NCBI RefSeq assembly: GCF_001514285.1
Contig: NZ_KQ949024.1
Span: forward strand, 318,405-382,404
Direction: 5' to 3'
DNA from: Streptomyces sp. DSM 15324
GTDB taxonomy: Bacteria > Actinomycetota > Actinomycetes > Streptomycetales > Streptomycetaceae
Length of the DNA stretch: 64,000 nt
The notes under the pieces were generated by a model. The model saw only the letters and a list, made by a program, of their open reading frames with translations. It made no database searches and was not told the DNA's origin. A program made the translations under genes and the position numbers. Below are positions 8,865 to 17,882 of this stretch, piece after piece (position 1 is the first letter of the stretch; every line of letters begins with the position of its first letter).

Positions 8865-10096
8865 CACGATGCCGACTCTGCGGCTCGGCGACGCTGGCGA
8901 GCGTCGTCGATCTGGGGGCGACGCCACCGTGCGAGAGTTTTCTCGCCGCTGACCAGTTGGACCGGCCGGAACCGACGTACCCGCTGCACCTGCGGGTGTG
9001 CACCGACTGCTGGCTGGCGCAGATACCTCCGCTGATCACGCCGGAGGAGACGTTCAGCGAGTACGCGTACTTCTCCTCCTTCTCGACCTCCTGGGTGGAG
9101 CACGCGCGCACGTTCGTCGCCGGCGCCGTGGAGCGGGTGGGGCTCGGCCCCGACGCGTTCGTGGTCGAGGTCGCGAGCAACGACGGGTACCTGCTGAGGC
9201 ATGTGGTGGACCGGGGGATCCGCTGCCTCGGCATCGAACCCTCGGTGAACGTGGGGGCCGCGGCGCGGGAGGCGGGGGTGCCCACGCTCACGGAGTTCCT
9301 GTCGCCCGAGACCGGTTCGGCCGTGCGCGCCGAGCACGGCCCGGCCGACCTGGTCGTGGCCAACAACGTGTACGCGCACATCCCCGACGTGGTCGGGTTC
9401 ACCCAGGGGCTGCGCGCGCTGGTCGCCGACGACGGCTGGGTCTCCATCGAGGTGCAGCACCTGCTGACGCTGATCGAGGAGAACCAGTACGACACGATCT
9501 ACCACGAGCACTTCCAGTACTACACGGTCGCGTCCGCGATCCGGGCGCTGGCGAGCGGCGGACTCACGCTGGTGGACGTCGAGCTGCTGCCGACGCACGG
9601 CGGTTCCATCCGACTGTGGGCGCGCCCGGCCGAGGTGGCCGGCGAGCCGAGCCGGCGGGTGACCGACGTACTGGACCGGGAGAAGTCCGCCGGGCTCCAG
9701 GAGCTGTCCGGGTACACCGAGTTCTCCTCCCGGGTGGCCAAGGTCCGCCGGGACCTGCTGCGGTTCCTCGTCGAGGCGGCCGACCGGGGCGAGACGGTCG
9801 TCGGCTACGGCGCGCCGGGCAAGGGCAACACCCTGCTCAACCACTGCGGCATCCGGCCCGACCTGCTCGCGTACACGGTGGACCGCAACCCCTACAAGCA
9901 CGGCAGGTTCACCCCGGGCACTCGCATCCCGATCCTGCCGCCCGAGCAGATCGCCGCCGACCGGCCCGACTACGTGCTCGTCCTCCCGTGGAACCTGCGG
10001 GCCGAGCTGACCGAGCAGCTGTCCTTCGTGCACGAGTGGGGCGGCCGGCTGGTCTTCCCCATCCCGGAACTGAGCGTCGTCGAGGTGAAGTCATGA
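8861..10096 (+). CDS. SAM-dependent sugar C-methyltransferase (TylCIII/NovU-type)
   Basis: 411 residues starting at the ATGA overlap at 8861. The order is typical of sugar C-methyltransferases: an N-terminal zinc-binding segment beginning CRLCGS with a second pair in CTDC, a SAM-binding fold with VVEVASNDGYLL near residue 101, and a C-terminal domain with VVGYGAPGKGNTLLNH near residue 310. Family members methylate a carbon of an NDP-4-keto sugar, giving branched sugars such as mycarose or noviose precursors. Here the adjacent gene makes an NDP-sugar, so the likely substrate is the keto sugar produced by this cluster. Which carbon is methylated is unknown. Confidence 0.87.
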   Translation: MTRCRLCGSATLASVVDLGATPPCESFLAADQLDRPEPTYPLHLRVCTDCWLAQIPPLITPEETFSEYAYFSSFSTSWVEHARTFVAGAVERVGLGPDAFVVEVASNDGYLLRHVVDRGIRCLGIEPSVNVGAAAREAGVPTLTEFLSPETGSAVRAEHGPADLVVANNVYAHIPDVVGFTQGLRALVADDGWVSIEVQHLLTLIEENQYDTIYHEHFQYYTVASAIRALASGGLTLVDVELLPTHGGSIRLWARPAEVAGEPSRRVTDVLDREKSAGLQELSGYTEFSSRVAKVRRDLLRFLVEAADRGETVVGYGAPGKGNTLLNHCGIRPDLLAYTVDRNPYKHGRFTPGTRIPILPPEQIAADRPDYVLVLPWNLRAELTEQLSFVHEWGGRLVFPIPELSVVEVKS

Positions 10097-10878
10097 AGGT
10101 CGTCCTGTTCTGCGGCGGTTACGGGATGCGGATGCGCAGCGGAAGCTCCGACGACGTGCCCAAGCCGATGGCGATGGTCGGCCCGCGCCCGCTGATCTGG
10201 CACGTCATGCGCTACTACGCGCACTTCGGGCACAAGGAGTTCATCCTGTGCCTCGGCTACGGCGCCCACCACATCAAGGACTTCTTCCTCAACTACGAGG
10301 AGACGACGTCCAACGACTTCGTGCTGCGCAAGGGGCGGACCGAGCTGCTGTCCACCGACATAGCCGACTGGACGATCACGTTCGCGCAGACCGGCATCGA
10401 GTCGCCGATCGGCGAGCGGCTGCGCCGGGTGCGCCACCACCTCGACGGCGACGAGATGTTCCTCGCCAACTACGCCGACGTCCTCACCGACGCCCCGCTC
10501 CCGGAGATGATCGAGAAGTTCTCCCGGCGCGACGCCGGCGCGTCGATGATGGTCGTGCCGCCCCAGTCCTCCTTCCACTGCGTGGAGCTGGGCGAGGACA
10601 ACCTGGTCGGCGGCATCACCGCGGTGAGCGAACTGCCCCTGTGGGAGAACGGCGGGTACTTCGTGCTCCGCCAGGAGGTCTTCGACCACATCCCGGAGAA
10701 CGGGGACCTGGTCGCCGACGGCTGCGCCCAGCTCGCCAAGCGCGGGCGGCTGGTCGCGCACCGGCACCGCGGCTTCTGGAAGCCGACCGACACCGTGAAG
10801 GAGCGCGCCGCGCTCGACGCCGCCTACGCCCAGGGCGACCGCCCGTGGGCCGTGTGGGAGCAGGGGGTTCCCGCGTGA
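10093..10878 (+). CDS. Glucose-1-phosphate cytidylyltransferase-like nucleotidyltransferase
   Basis: 261 residues from ATG 10093 (ATGA overlap). The N-terminal nucleotide-binding signature FCGGYGMRMR followed by VPKPMAMVG matches sugar-1-phosphate nucleotidyltransferases. The overall length and the later FWKPTDTVKER are those of RfbF-type glucose-1-phosphate cytidylyltransferases, which form CDP-glucose from CTP. It should supply the activated sugar that the neighbouring methyltransferase, SDR, epimerase and aminotransferase modify. A different base preference (dTTP or UTP) cannot be excluded from sequence alone, but the family resemblance favours CTP. It overlaps the next gene by 4 bp (GTGA). 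Confidence 0.85.
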   Translation: MKVVLFCGGYGMRMRSGSSDDVPKPMAMVGPRPLIWHVMRYYAHFGHKEFILCLGYGAHHIKDFFLNYEETTSNDFVLRKGRTELLSTDIADWTITFAQTGIESPIGERLRRVRHHLDGDEMFLANYADVLTDAPLPEMIEKFSRRDAGASMMVVPPQSSFHCVELGEDNLVGGITAVSELPLWENGGYFVLRQEVFDHIPENGDLVADGCAQLAKRGRLVAHRHRGFWKPTDTVKERAALDAAYAQGDRPWAVWEQGVPA

Positions 10879-11522
10879 TCCGGCTCGGGGCCGGATCCCC
10901 GGAGCGGATCGTCGCCGTGGGCGCGCACTGCGACGACATCGCCATCGGCGCCGGCGGCACGCTGCTCGCCCTGTGCCTCGCGCGGCCCGGACTCCGGGTC
11001 GACGCGCTGGTGCTCTCCGGCGGCGGCACCGAACGCGAGCAGGAGGAGCGGGCCGCGCTCGCCGCCTTCTGCCCCGGCGCCGATCTGCGGCTCACCGTGC
11101 TCAAACTGCCCGACGGCCGCATGCCCGTGCACTGGGACGAGGCCAAGGCCGCCGTGGAGGAACTGCGCGAGCGGACCGACCCGGATCTGATCCTGGCCCC
11201 GCGCGCCGAGGACGCCCACCAGGACCACCGCGGCCTGGCGCGGCTGATACCCACCGCCTTCCGCGACCACCTCGTGCTGGGCTACGAGATCGTCAAGTGG
11301 GACGGCGACCTCGGCCGCATGGCGGCCTACCAGCCGCTGTCGCCGGAGATCGCCGAGGAGAAGGTCCGGCTGCTGCAGGAGCACTACGCCTCGCAGCGCC
11401 ACCGGCCCTGGTACGACCGGGAGGCCTTCCTGGGCCTCGCGCGGATCCGCGGCATCGAATGCCACGAGCGATACGCCGAAGCGTTCGCCGTCACCAAACT
11501 CAAGCTCAACCTGGGGGGTTGA
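10875..11522 (+). CDS. PIG-L family deacetylase
   Basis: 215 residues from GTG 10875, overlapping the previous stop as GTGA. AHCDDIAIGAGG near residues 17-28 is the metal-binding AHPDD-type motif of the LmbE/PIG-L family with Cys replacing the usual Pro. EDAHQDHRG near residue 114 supplies the second histidine set. Family members remove N-acetyl groups from GlcNAc-type sugars or related amides using zinc. In this operon it could deacetylate an amino sugar precursor, or unmask an amine before acylation. The Pro-to-Cys change in the first motif lies next to the metal ligands and does not remove them. Confidence 0.85.
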   Translation: MIRLGAGSPERIVAVGAHCDDIAIGAGGTLLALCLARPGLRVDALVLSGGGTEREQEERAALAAFCPGADLRLTVLKLPDGRMPVHWDEAKAAVEELRERTDPDLILAPRAEDAHQDHRGLARLIPTAFRDHLVLGYEIVKWDGDLGRMAAYQPLSPEIAEEKVRLLQEHYASQRHRPWYDREAFLGLARIRGIECHERYAEAFAVTKLKLNLGG

Positions 11523-11525
11523 ACC

Positions 11526-12551
11526 ATGCGCGTACTGCTGACCGGACACCAGGGCTATCTGGGGACCGTGATGGCCCCGGTCCTCGCCGCCGCCGGGCAC
11601 GAGGTCGTCGGCCTCGACGCCGGCCTGTTCGCCGACTGCGTCCTCGGCCCGCAGCCCGAGGACCCGCAGGGGCACCGCGTGGACCTGCGCGACGTCACCG
11701 CCGAGCACGTGGCCGGCGTCGACGCGGTGATCCACCTGGCCGCGCTCTCCAACGACCCGCTGGGGTCGCTGGCGCCGGAGCTGACCTACGACATCAACCA
11801 CCACGCGTCCGTACGGCTGGCCCGGCTGGCCCGCGACGCCGGCGTGGGCCGCTTCCTGTACGCGTCCACCTGCTCGGTCTACGGTGCCGCCGGCGGCGAC
11901 GAGCTGGTGGCCGAGGACGCGCCGCTGCGCCCGGTGACGCCGTACGCGGAGTCGAAGGTGCGCGTCGAGGACGACCTGCACGAGCTGGCCGACGGCGACT
12001 TCACGCCGGTGTACATGCGCAACGCCACCGCCTTCGGCTACTCGCCCCGGCTGCGCGCCGACATCGTGCTGAACAACCTGGTGGGCCACGCGCTGCTGTC
12101 CGGTGAGGTGCTGGTGCTCTCCGACGGCACCCCGTGGCGCCCGCTGGTGCACGCCGTCGACATCGCGCGGGCCTTCACGGCCGCGCTGTCCGCACCGCGG
12201 GAAGCCGTGCACGACCGGGCGTTCAACATCGGCAGCGAGGCCAACAACGTCACGGTGGCCGAGATCGCCGGGCAGGTCGCCGAGGCGGTGCCCGGCTCCC
12301 GGGTGAACATCACCGGGGAGAACGGCGCCGACCCGCGCTCGTACCGCGTGGACTTCTCCCGGTTGCGCGCCGCGCTCCCCGGCTTCGACTGCGAGTGGAC
12401 GGTGAAGCGGGGCGCGCTCGAACTCGCCGACGCCTACCGCACGTTCGGCCTGACCCGGGAGGACTTCGACCGGCGCTTCACCCGCCTCGCCGTGCTCCGC
12501 TCGGCGTCCGAGGCGGGCACCGTCGACGACACCCTGCGGTGGCGCCCGTGA
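11526..12551 (+). CDS. NAD-dependent epimerase/dehydratase (extended SDR)
   Basis: 341 residues from ATG 11526, three bases after the upstream stop, with GGGGGG upstream. The N-terminal Rossmann motif is TGHQGYLG. The catalytic set is STCSVYG and the YxxxK of PYAESK, so it is an intact extended short-chain dehydrogenase of the NDP-sugar class. Members of the class do 4,6-dehydration, C4 epimerisation or 4-ketoreduction. As no separate CDP-glucose 4,6-dehydratase is seen in the window, this gene is a candidate for one of those steps; the exact reaction is open. It overlaps the next gene by GTGA at 12548-12551. Confidence 0.86.
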   Translation: MRVLLTGHQGYLGTVMAPVLAAAGHEVVGLDAGLFADCVLGPQPEDPQGHRVDLRDVTAEHVAGVDAVIHLAALSNDPLGSLAPELTYDINHHASVRLARLARDAGVGRFLYASTCSVYGAAGGDELVAEDAPLRPVTPYAESKVRVEDDLHELADGDFTPVYMRNATAFGYSPRLRADIVLNNLVGHALLSGEVLVLSDGTPWRPLVHAVDIARAFTAALSAPREAVHDRAFNIGSEANNVTVAEIAGQVAEAVPGSRVNITGENGADPRSYRVDFSRLRAALPGFDCEWTVKRGALELADAYRTFGLTREDFDRRFTRLAVLRSASEAGTVDDTLRWRP

Positions 12552-13837
12552 CCACGCAGGGGCAAAAAGGTGCCGGCGACGCGATGTACGCCCTGGTGGA
12601 GCGGTTGTACCCGCTCTGCCGGAGCATCACCGGCGACGGCGTGCGCGCCACCCTCGACATCGTCGGCGAGTACCTCCCGCTCCAGGTGCACGAGGTGCCG
12701 ACCGGGACGCGGGTGCTCGACTGGACGGTGCCGCAGGAGTGGAACATCCGGGACGCGTACATCGCCGACTCCACCGGCCGGCGGGTCGTCGACTTCGCCG
12801 AGTCCAGCCTGCACGTGCTCGGTTACAGCGTGCCGGTGTCGGCGACCCTGCCGCTGTCGGAGCTGCGCGCGCACCTGCACACCCTGCCCGACCAGCCGTC
12901 CTGGGTGCCGTACCGCACCAGCTACTACAAGCCGGAGTGGGGCTTCTGTCTGGCGCAGGAAACCCTGGACGCGATGCCCGACGGCGCGTACGAGGTGCGC
13001 ATCGACTCCACCCTCGCCGACGGCCACCTCACCTACGCCGAGCACGTGGTCCCCGGGCAGGTCGCCGACGAGGTGATCGTCTCCTGCCACGTCTGCCACC
13101 CGGCGCTGGCCAACGACAACATGGCGGGCGTCGCGGTGGCGACCTTCCTGGCCCGGGCGCTGGCCGAGGAGACGCCGTACTACACCTACCGGTTCATCTT
13201 CGCGCCCGGCACCATCGGCGCGATCACCTGGCTGGCCCGCAACGCGGAGCGGGTGGAGCGCGTCCGGCACGGGCTGGTGCTGGCCTGCGCCGGCGACCCC
13301 GGCCCTGTGACGTACAAGCAGAGCAGACGCGGCGACGCGGAGATCGACCGGGTGCTGCGGCATGTGCTGGCCGCCTCCGGACGCCCGCACCGGGTCAACG
13401 AGTTCACCCCGTACGGCTACGACGAGCGGCAGTACTGCTCCCCCGGTTTCGACCTCGGTGTCGGCTCGCTCACCCGGACCCCGTACGCGGGCTATCCCGA
13501 ATACCACACCTCGGCGGACAATCTGGACTTCGTCTCCCCGGAGGCGATGGAGGACACGCTCGCCGTCTGCCGGGAGGCGTTCGCCGTCCTCGACCGCAAC
13601 CGGCGGTACGTCAACCTCAGCCCCTACGGCGAACCGCAGCTCGGCCGGCGCGGGCTGTACGACGCGCTCGGCGGCCGCAGCGACACCAAGCAGGCCCAGC
13701 TGGCCATGCTCTGGGTGCTCAGCCTCTCCGACGGCGAGCACAGTCTGCTCGACGTCGCCGAGCGGTCCGGGCTGCCGTTCGACGCCGTCGTCACCGCGGC
13801 CGACGCCCTGCACGGCGCCGAACTGATCAAGGTGTGA
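12548..13837 (+). CDS. DUF4910 aminopeptidase-like protein with C-terminal winged helix
   Basis: 429 residues from GTG 12548 (4 bp overlap with upstream stop). The central region is like M28-type zinc aminopeptidases: SCHVCHPALANDN near residues 179-191 and YHTSADNLD near 319-327 hold likely metal ligands. The last 90 residues resemble a winged-helix domain found in this family. DUF4910 proteins recur in O-antigen and exopolysaccharide loci next to CDP-sugar genes, but no reaction is established to my knowledge. It might hydrolyse an amide or act on an aminoacyl-sugar. The gene is in full translational coupling with its neighbours, so it is a real part of the pathway. Confidence 0.8.
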   Translation: MTTQGQKGAGDAMYALVERLYPLCRSITGDGVRATLDIVGEYLPLQVHEVPTGTRVLDWTVPQEWNIRDAYIADSTGRRVVDFAESSLHVLGYSVPVSATLPLSELRAHLHTLPDQPSWVPYRTSYYKPEWGFCLAQETLDAMPDGAYEVRIDSTLADGHLTYAEHVVPGQVADEVIVSCHVCHPALANDNMAGVAVATFLARALAEETPYYTYRFIFAPGTIGAITWLARNAERVERVRHGLVLACAGDPGPVTYKQSRRGDAEIDRVLRHVLAASGRPHRVNEFTPYGYDERQYCSPGFDLGVGSLTRTPYAGYPEYHTSADNLDFVSPEAMEDTLAVCREAFAVLDRNRRYVNLSPYGEPQLGRRGLYDALGGRSDTKQAQLAMLWVLSLSDGEHSLLDVAERSGLPFDAVVTAADALHGAELIKV

Positions 13838-13842
13838 CGCCG

Positions 13843-15174
13843 ATGACCACCGAGGAGAAGAAGACGACACAGCCGCAGCCGCAGCCGCCGCAACCGGCGG
13901 AGCCGGGGGCACCGGCGGCCGGATCCGCCCGGCGCGCCCTCGTCGGCCGGCTGTCCTGGGGGCTGGCCGACCAGGCGGCGTCCAGCATCTCCAACTTCGC
14001 GGTGGGCATCTATGTGGCCCGCTCGCTGGGGGTGACCGCGTTCGGCGTGTTCAGCCTGGCCTGGGTGACGTACGGCGTGGTGCTCAACGTCTCCCGCGGG
14101 CTGGCCACCGATCCGCTCGTGGTGCGCTTCAGCGGGGTGCCGGAGGCATCCTGGCGCGGGGCGGTGGCCCGCGCCTCGGGCACCGCGCTCGGCGTCGGCA
14201 CCGTCATCGGCGTGCCGTGTCTGCTGGCCGGCCTCGCCCTCGGCGGCCGGGTGGGGCCCGCGTTCGCCTGCCTCGCGGTGGTGCTGCCGGGGCTGCTGCT
14301 CCAGGACGCCTGGCGGTTCTCGTTCTTCGCCGCCGGCGCCGGGCGCAAGGCGTTCCTCAACGACCTGGTGTGGGGGATCGCGCTGATCCCCGCCATGGTG
14401 GTGGCGGCCGGGGTGGGCAGTGTGGCCGCCTTCGTGCTCGCCTGGGGCGCCTCCGCGGCGGTGGCCGCCGCGTACGGCTGCCTTCAGTCCGGCATCCGGC
14501 CCCGGCCGGCCGGGGCGCGCGGCTGGCTCCGCGAGCAGCGCGACCTCGGCCACCGCTACCTCGTCGAGAACGTCAGCCTGAGCGGCGCGAGCCAGCTGCG
14601 GGCGTACGGGCTCGGCGCGCTCGCCGGGGTCGGCGCGGTCGGCGCGGTGCGGGGCGCCGAGCTGCTGATGGGCCCGTTCCTCGCCGTGCTGATGGGGCTG
14701 TCCCTGGTCACGGTCCCGGAGGCGGCACGAGTGCTGCGGCAGGCCCCGCAGCGGCTCGGGAGGTTCTGCCTCCTCCTCGGCGGCGGGCAGGCCGTCGGCG
14801 CGCTGCTCTGGGGCGGGTCGCTGCTGCTCGTGCCGGACCGGCTCGGCGCGCTCGCGCTCGGCGGGGTCTGGCACTCCGCCGCCCGGCTCATCGTGCCGAT
14901 CACCCTCGGTGTCGCGGGTGCGGGCCTGGGCACCGGCGCGGCGGCCGGGCTGCGCGCGCTCGGCGCGGCCCGGCGCAGCCTGCGCTGCCAGTTGTTCGCC
15001 TCCGCCTGCTATGTCGGCGGCGGGCTCGGCGGCGCGGTCCTGGGCGGCACGGTCGGCTCGGCCTGGGGCGCCGCCGCCGCGACCGTCAGCGCCTCGGCCG
15101 TGTGGTGGCTGCACCTGCGGGCGGCCCTGCGCGAGCGGCACCACGACTCCGTTCCCGAAGTGAGGACCTCATGA
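13843..15174 (+). CDS. Polysaccharide flippase-like membrane protein (Wzx/MVF superfamily)
   Basis: 443 residues from ATG 13843. A hydrophilic Gln/Pro-rich N-terminus of about 40 residues precedes some 12-14 hydrophobic segments, beginning WGLADQAASSISNFAVGIY, which matches the start of PST/MVF-type lipid-linked oligosaccharide exporters. It should move the finished repeat unit across the membrane to the Wzy-like polymerase encoded at 6406. The family is poorly conserved in sequence, so the call rests on topology, length and context. The stop overlaps the next start by ATGA. Confidence 0.8.
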   Translation: MTTEEKKTTQPQPQPPQPAEPGAPAAGSARRALVGRLSWGLADQAASSISNFAVGIYVARSLGVTAFGVFSLAWVTYGVVLNVSRGLATDPLVVRFSGVPEASWRGAVARASGTALGVGTVIGVPCLLAGLALGGRVGPAFACLAVVLPGLLLQDAWRFSFFAAGAGRKAFLNDLVWGIALIPAMVVAAGVGSVAAFVLAWGASAAVAAAYGCLQSGIRPRPAGARGWLREQRDLGHRYLVENVSLSGASQLRAYGLGALAGVGAVGAVRGAELLMGPFLAVLMGLSLVTVPEAARVLRQAPQRLGRFCLLLGGGQAVGALLWGGSLLLVPDRLGALALGGVWHSAARLIVPITLGVAGAGLGTGAAAGLRALGAARRSLRCQLFASACYVGGGLGGAVLGGTVGSAWGAAAATVSASAVWWLHLRAALRERHHDSVPEVRTS

Positions 15175-16118
15175 CCGACCGACCCAGGCTGAGCATCGGC
15201 CTGCCCGTGTACAACGGCGAGGAGTACCTGGCCGAGTCGTTCGACGCCCTGCTCGGCCAGACGTACGAGGACTTCGAGCTGGTCGTCTCCGACAACGCCT
15301 CGACCGACGGGACCGAGGACATCTGCCGGCGGTACGCCGCGAAGGACTCGCGCATCCGGTACCTGCGGCTGGCCCGGAACATCGGCGCCACGCCGAACCA
15401 CAACCTCGTGTTCGCCGAGTCCCGCGGCGAGCTGTTCAAGTGGGCCTCGCACGACGACCTGTACGGCCGGGACCTGCTGCGGCGCTGTGTGGAGGCGCTG
15501 GACGAGCGGCCGGAGATGATCCTCGCGCACACCGGGCAGGCCGTCATCGACGGCGACGGCCGGGTGAAGGTGCCGTACGACTACACGCTCGCCACCGACT
15601 CGCCGCACGCCCCGGAGCGCTTCCGCAGTCTGCTGTTCGAGCCGGGCGGGGACGACTTCTACGGGGTGCTGCGGGCCGACGTGCTGCGCCGGGTGAAGCC
15701 GATGGACAGCTACCACCACGCGGACCGCACGTACGTCGCCGAGATCACCCTGCACGGTCCCTTCCACCAGGTGCCGGAGCTGCTGTACTTCCGCCGCGAC
15801 CACCCCACCCGGGCCGAGCGGGCGAACCCCTCCAAGCGCTCCCGGTGCGTCAACCTGGACCCGCGCCGGGCCGGGCTGCTGCACCCGACGCCCCGGCTGC
15901 TCGCCGAGTACGTGTGGGGCTTCGCCTCGGCGATCCGGCGGGCGCCGCTGTCCCCGGCCGACCGGCGCGCGTGCTTCCGTCACCTGGCCGCGTGGATGAC
16001 CAGCCGGGCGCGGCCGGGCGCCGGCGAGCGCGTGGAGGACCGCGCCCCGGTCGACCCGGCGAAGCTGACCGTCTCCGTCGACGCCCTCGTCGCCGGGCGT
16101 GAGGGGAGGCGGGCATGA
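15171..16118 (+). CDS. Glycosyltransferase family 2
   Basis: 315 residues from ATG 15171. The N-terminal SIGLPVYNGEEYL, then VVSDNASTDGTED, then the acidic WASHDDLY (DxD-like metal site near residue 97) are those of inverting GT-A family 2 enzymes. No membrane helix is evident, so it is a cytosolic or peripheral enzyme. It would add one sugar to the lipid-linked repeat; it is the second glycosyltransferase seen in the cluster. No initiating phosphoglycosyl transferase is visible, so priming must be encoded to the left of the window or elsewhere. ATGA overlap with the next gene. Confidence 0.86.
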   Translation: MTDRPRLSIGLPVYNGEEYLAESFDALLGQTYEDFELVVSDNASTDGTEDICRRYAAKDSRIRYLRLARNIGATPNHNLVFAESRGELFKWASHDDLYGRDLLRRCVEALDERPEMILAHTGQAVIDGDGRVKVPYDYTLATDSPHAPERFRSLLFEPGGDDFYGVLRADVLRRVKPMDSYHHADRTYVAEITLHGPFHQVPELLYFRRDHPTRAERANPSKRSRCVNLDPRRAGLLHPTPRLLAEYVWGFASAIRRAPLSPADRRACFRHLAAWMTSRARPGAGERVEDRAPVDPAKLTVSVDALVAGREGRRA

Positions 16119-17326
16119 CCGCTGTCCGCGTCGGGCTGTTCGGGCTGCTCGGTTCGGGCAACCTGGGCAACGACGGGTCGCTGGAGGCCGTGCTCGGCTA
16201 CCTCCGCTCCGCGCACCCGGAGGCGGTCGTGGACGCGCTGTGCGGCGGCCCCGAAGCCGTGACCACCCGGTTCGGGATCCCCGCCACGCGGCTGCACTGG
16301 AACCGCGCGGAGTACCGGACGGCGTCCCGTGCGGGCGCGATCGCCTCCAAGGGCCTGGGCAAGCTCGTCGACGTCTTCCGCACCGCCGCCTGGGTGCGCC
16401 GGCACGACGTGGTGATCGTGCCGGGGATGGGCGTGCTGGAGGCCACGCTGCCGCTGCGGCCGTGGGGCTTCCCCTATTCACTGTTCCTGCTCTGCGCGAG
16501 TGGCCGGCTGCTGGGCACCCGGGTCGCGCTGGTCAGCGTCGGCGCCGCCGAGATCCGCGACCGGCCGACCCGGGCCCTGGTGCGCTGGTCGGCGCGGCTG
16601 GCCGCGTACCGCTCCTACCGGGACACCCAGTCCCGGGACGCGATGCGGGCGATGGGCGTGGACACCGCGCGGGACGAGGTCTACCCCGACCTCGCGTTCT
16701 CCCTGCCGGCACCGCCGGCGAGCGCGCCCGCGGGCACGCCGGGCCCGGTCTGCGTCGGCGTCATGGACTTCCACGGCGGCAACGACGACCGGGCCCGCGC
16801 CGAGGAGATCCACCGGCGCTACCTCGACGGGACGATCCGCTTCGTCGGCGCGCTGGTCGAGGAGGGCAGGCCGGTCCGGCTGCTCACCGGCGACACGTGC
16901 GATGCGCCGGTGGTCGCCGCGATCCTCGACGCGGTGGACTCGCCGCTGGTCACCGCCGCCGAGACGGCCTCGCTGGCCGACCTGATGAAGGAGATGGCGG
17001 CCGCCGACACGGTGGTGGCGGTCCGGTACCACAACCTGATCTGCGCGCTGAAGACCGGCACTCCGGCGCTCGCGGTCAGCTACGCGGCGAAGAGCGACGC
17101 GCTCATGGAGCGGATGGGCCTCGGCGCGTTCTGCCACCCGGCCCGCGAGGTCGACGCCGACCGGCTGCTCGAGCAGTTCCGGGCGCTGGAGAAGCGATCG
17201 ACGGAGCTGCGGCGGACGCTCGCCGAGCGGAACCTCGCGGCCGCCCGTCAACTCGAGGACCAGTTCACCGCCTTGACCTCGGCCGTGTTCCCCGCGGCCG
17301 ACCACGCCCCGCGGGAGGCTTCATGA
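16115..17326 (+). CDS. Polysaccharide pyruvyl transferase family protein
   Basis: 403 residues from ATG 16115 (4 bp overlap). The N-terminal GLLGSGNLGNDGSL is the glycine-rich opening of the pyruvyl transferase family (CsaB/PssM-like GT-B fold), and the C-terminal half has VVAVRYHNLICALKTGTPA, a conserved segment with the family's invariant histidine. Such enzymes transfer the enolpyruvyl group of phosphoenolpyruvate to a sugar, adding a negatively charged ketal. Its presence predicts an acidic, pyruvylated polymer. The acceptor sugar is not known. It is translationally coupled to the epimerase that follows. Confidence 0.84.
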   Translation: MTAVRVGLFGLLGSGNLGNDGSLEAVLGYLRSAHPEAVVDALCGGPEAVTTRFGIPATRLHWNRAEYRTASRAGAIASKGLGKLVDVFRTAAWVRRHDVVIVPGMGVLEATLPLRPWGFPYSLFLLCASGRLLGTRVALVSVGAAEIRDRPTRALVRWSARLAAYRSYRDTQSRDAMRAMGVDTARDEVYPDLAFSLPAPPASAPAGTPGPVCVGVMDFHGGNDDRARAEEIHRRYLDGTIRFVGALVEEGRPVRLLTGDTCDAPVVAAILDAVDSPLVTAAETASLADLMKEMAAADTVVAVRYHNLICALKTGTPALAVSYAAKSDALMERMGLGAFCHPAREVDADRLLEQFRALEKRSTELRRTLAERNLAAARQLEDQFTALTSAVFPAADHAPREAS

Positions 17327-17862
17327 AAGCGATCGACGTCCCGGAGATCGCCGGCGCGTACCTGTTCGAGCCGACGCCGTACGCCGACGAACGCGGCTTC
17401 TTCTGCCGTACCTTCGACGCCGACGTGGTCCGCTCGGTGGGCCTCGACCCGGACGCCTTCGTCCAGGACAGCCTGTCCCGCTCGGTCCGGGGCGTGCTGC
17501 GCGGCCTGCACCTGCGCTCCGGCGCCGGGGAGGCCAAGCTGGTGCGCTGCTCGTACGGGAGGATCTTCGACGTCGTCGTGGACCTGCGGCCGGACTCGCC
17601 GACCTACCTCGGCCGGGCCTTCTTCGAGCTGTCCGGCGACACCCAGGTGACGCTGTACATCCCGGCGGGGTGCGCGCACGGCTTCCAGGCGCTGACGGAC
17701 ACCGCCGACACCTCGTACCGGATCGACCGCCCGCACGATCCGGCCGAGGACGTGACGATCGCCTTCGACGACCCGGAGCTCGCCATTCCGTGGCCGCTGC
17801 CGGTCACCTCGATGTCCCAGCGGGACCGGGAGGCGCCGCGCCTCGCCGAGGTCCTGACGTAA
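17323..17862 (+). CDS. dTDP-4-dehydrorhamnose 3,5-epimerase family protein (RmlC-like)
   Basis: 179 residues from ATG 17323 (ATGA overlap). The cupin core matches RmlC: ERGFFCRTFD at the substrate pocket, VLRGLHLR with the catalytic-base histidine, and later IPAGCAHGFQALTD with DTSYRID carrying a tyrosine in the expected acid position. Typical length for the family is about 180-200 residues. The reaction would be epimerisation at C3 and/or C5 of a 4-keto sugar nucleotide. Since the nearby nucleotidyltransferase looks CTP-type, the substrate may be a CDP- rather than a dTDP-sugar. Confidence 0.85.
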   Translation: MKAIDVPEIAGAYLFEPTPYADERGFFCRTFDADVVRSVGLDPDAFVQDSLSRSVRGVLRGLHLRSGAGEAKLVRCSYGRIFDVVVDLRPDSPTYLGRAFFELSGDTQVTLYIPAGCAHGFQALTDTADTSYRIDRPHDPAEDVTIAFDDPELAIPWPLPVTSMSQRDREAPRLAEVLT

Positions 17863-17882
17863 GAAAGAAAGTTGAGGTCGGT

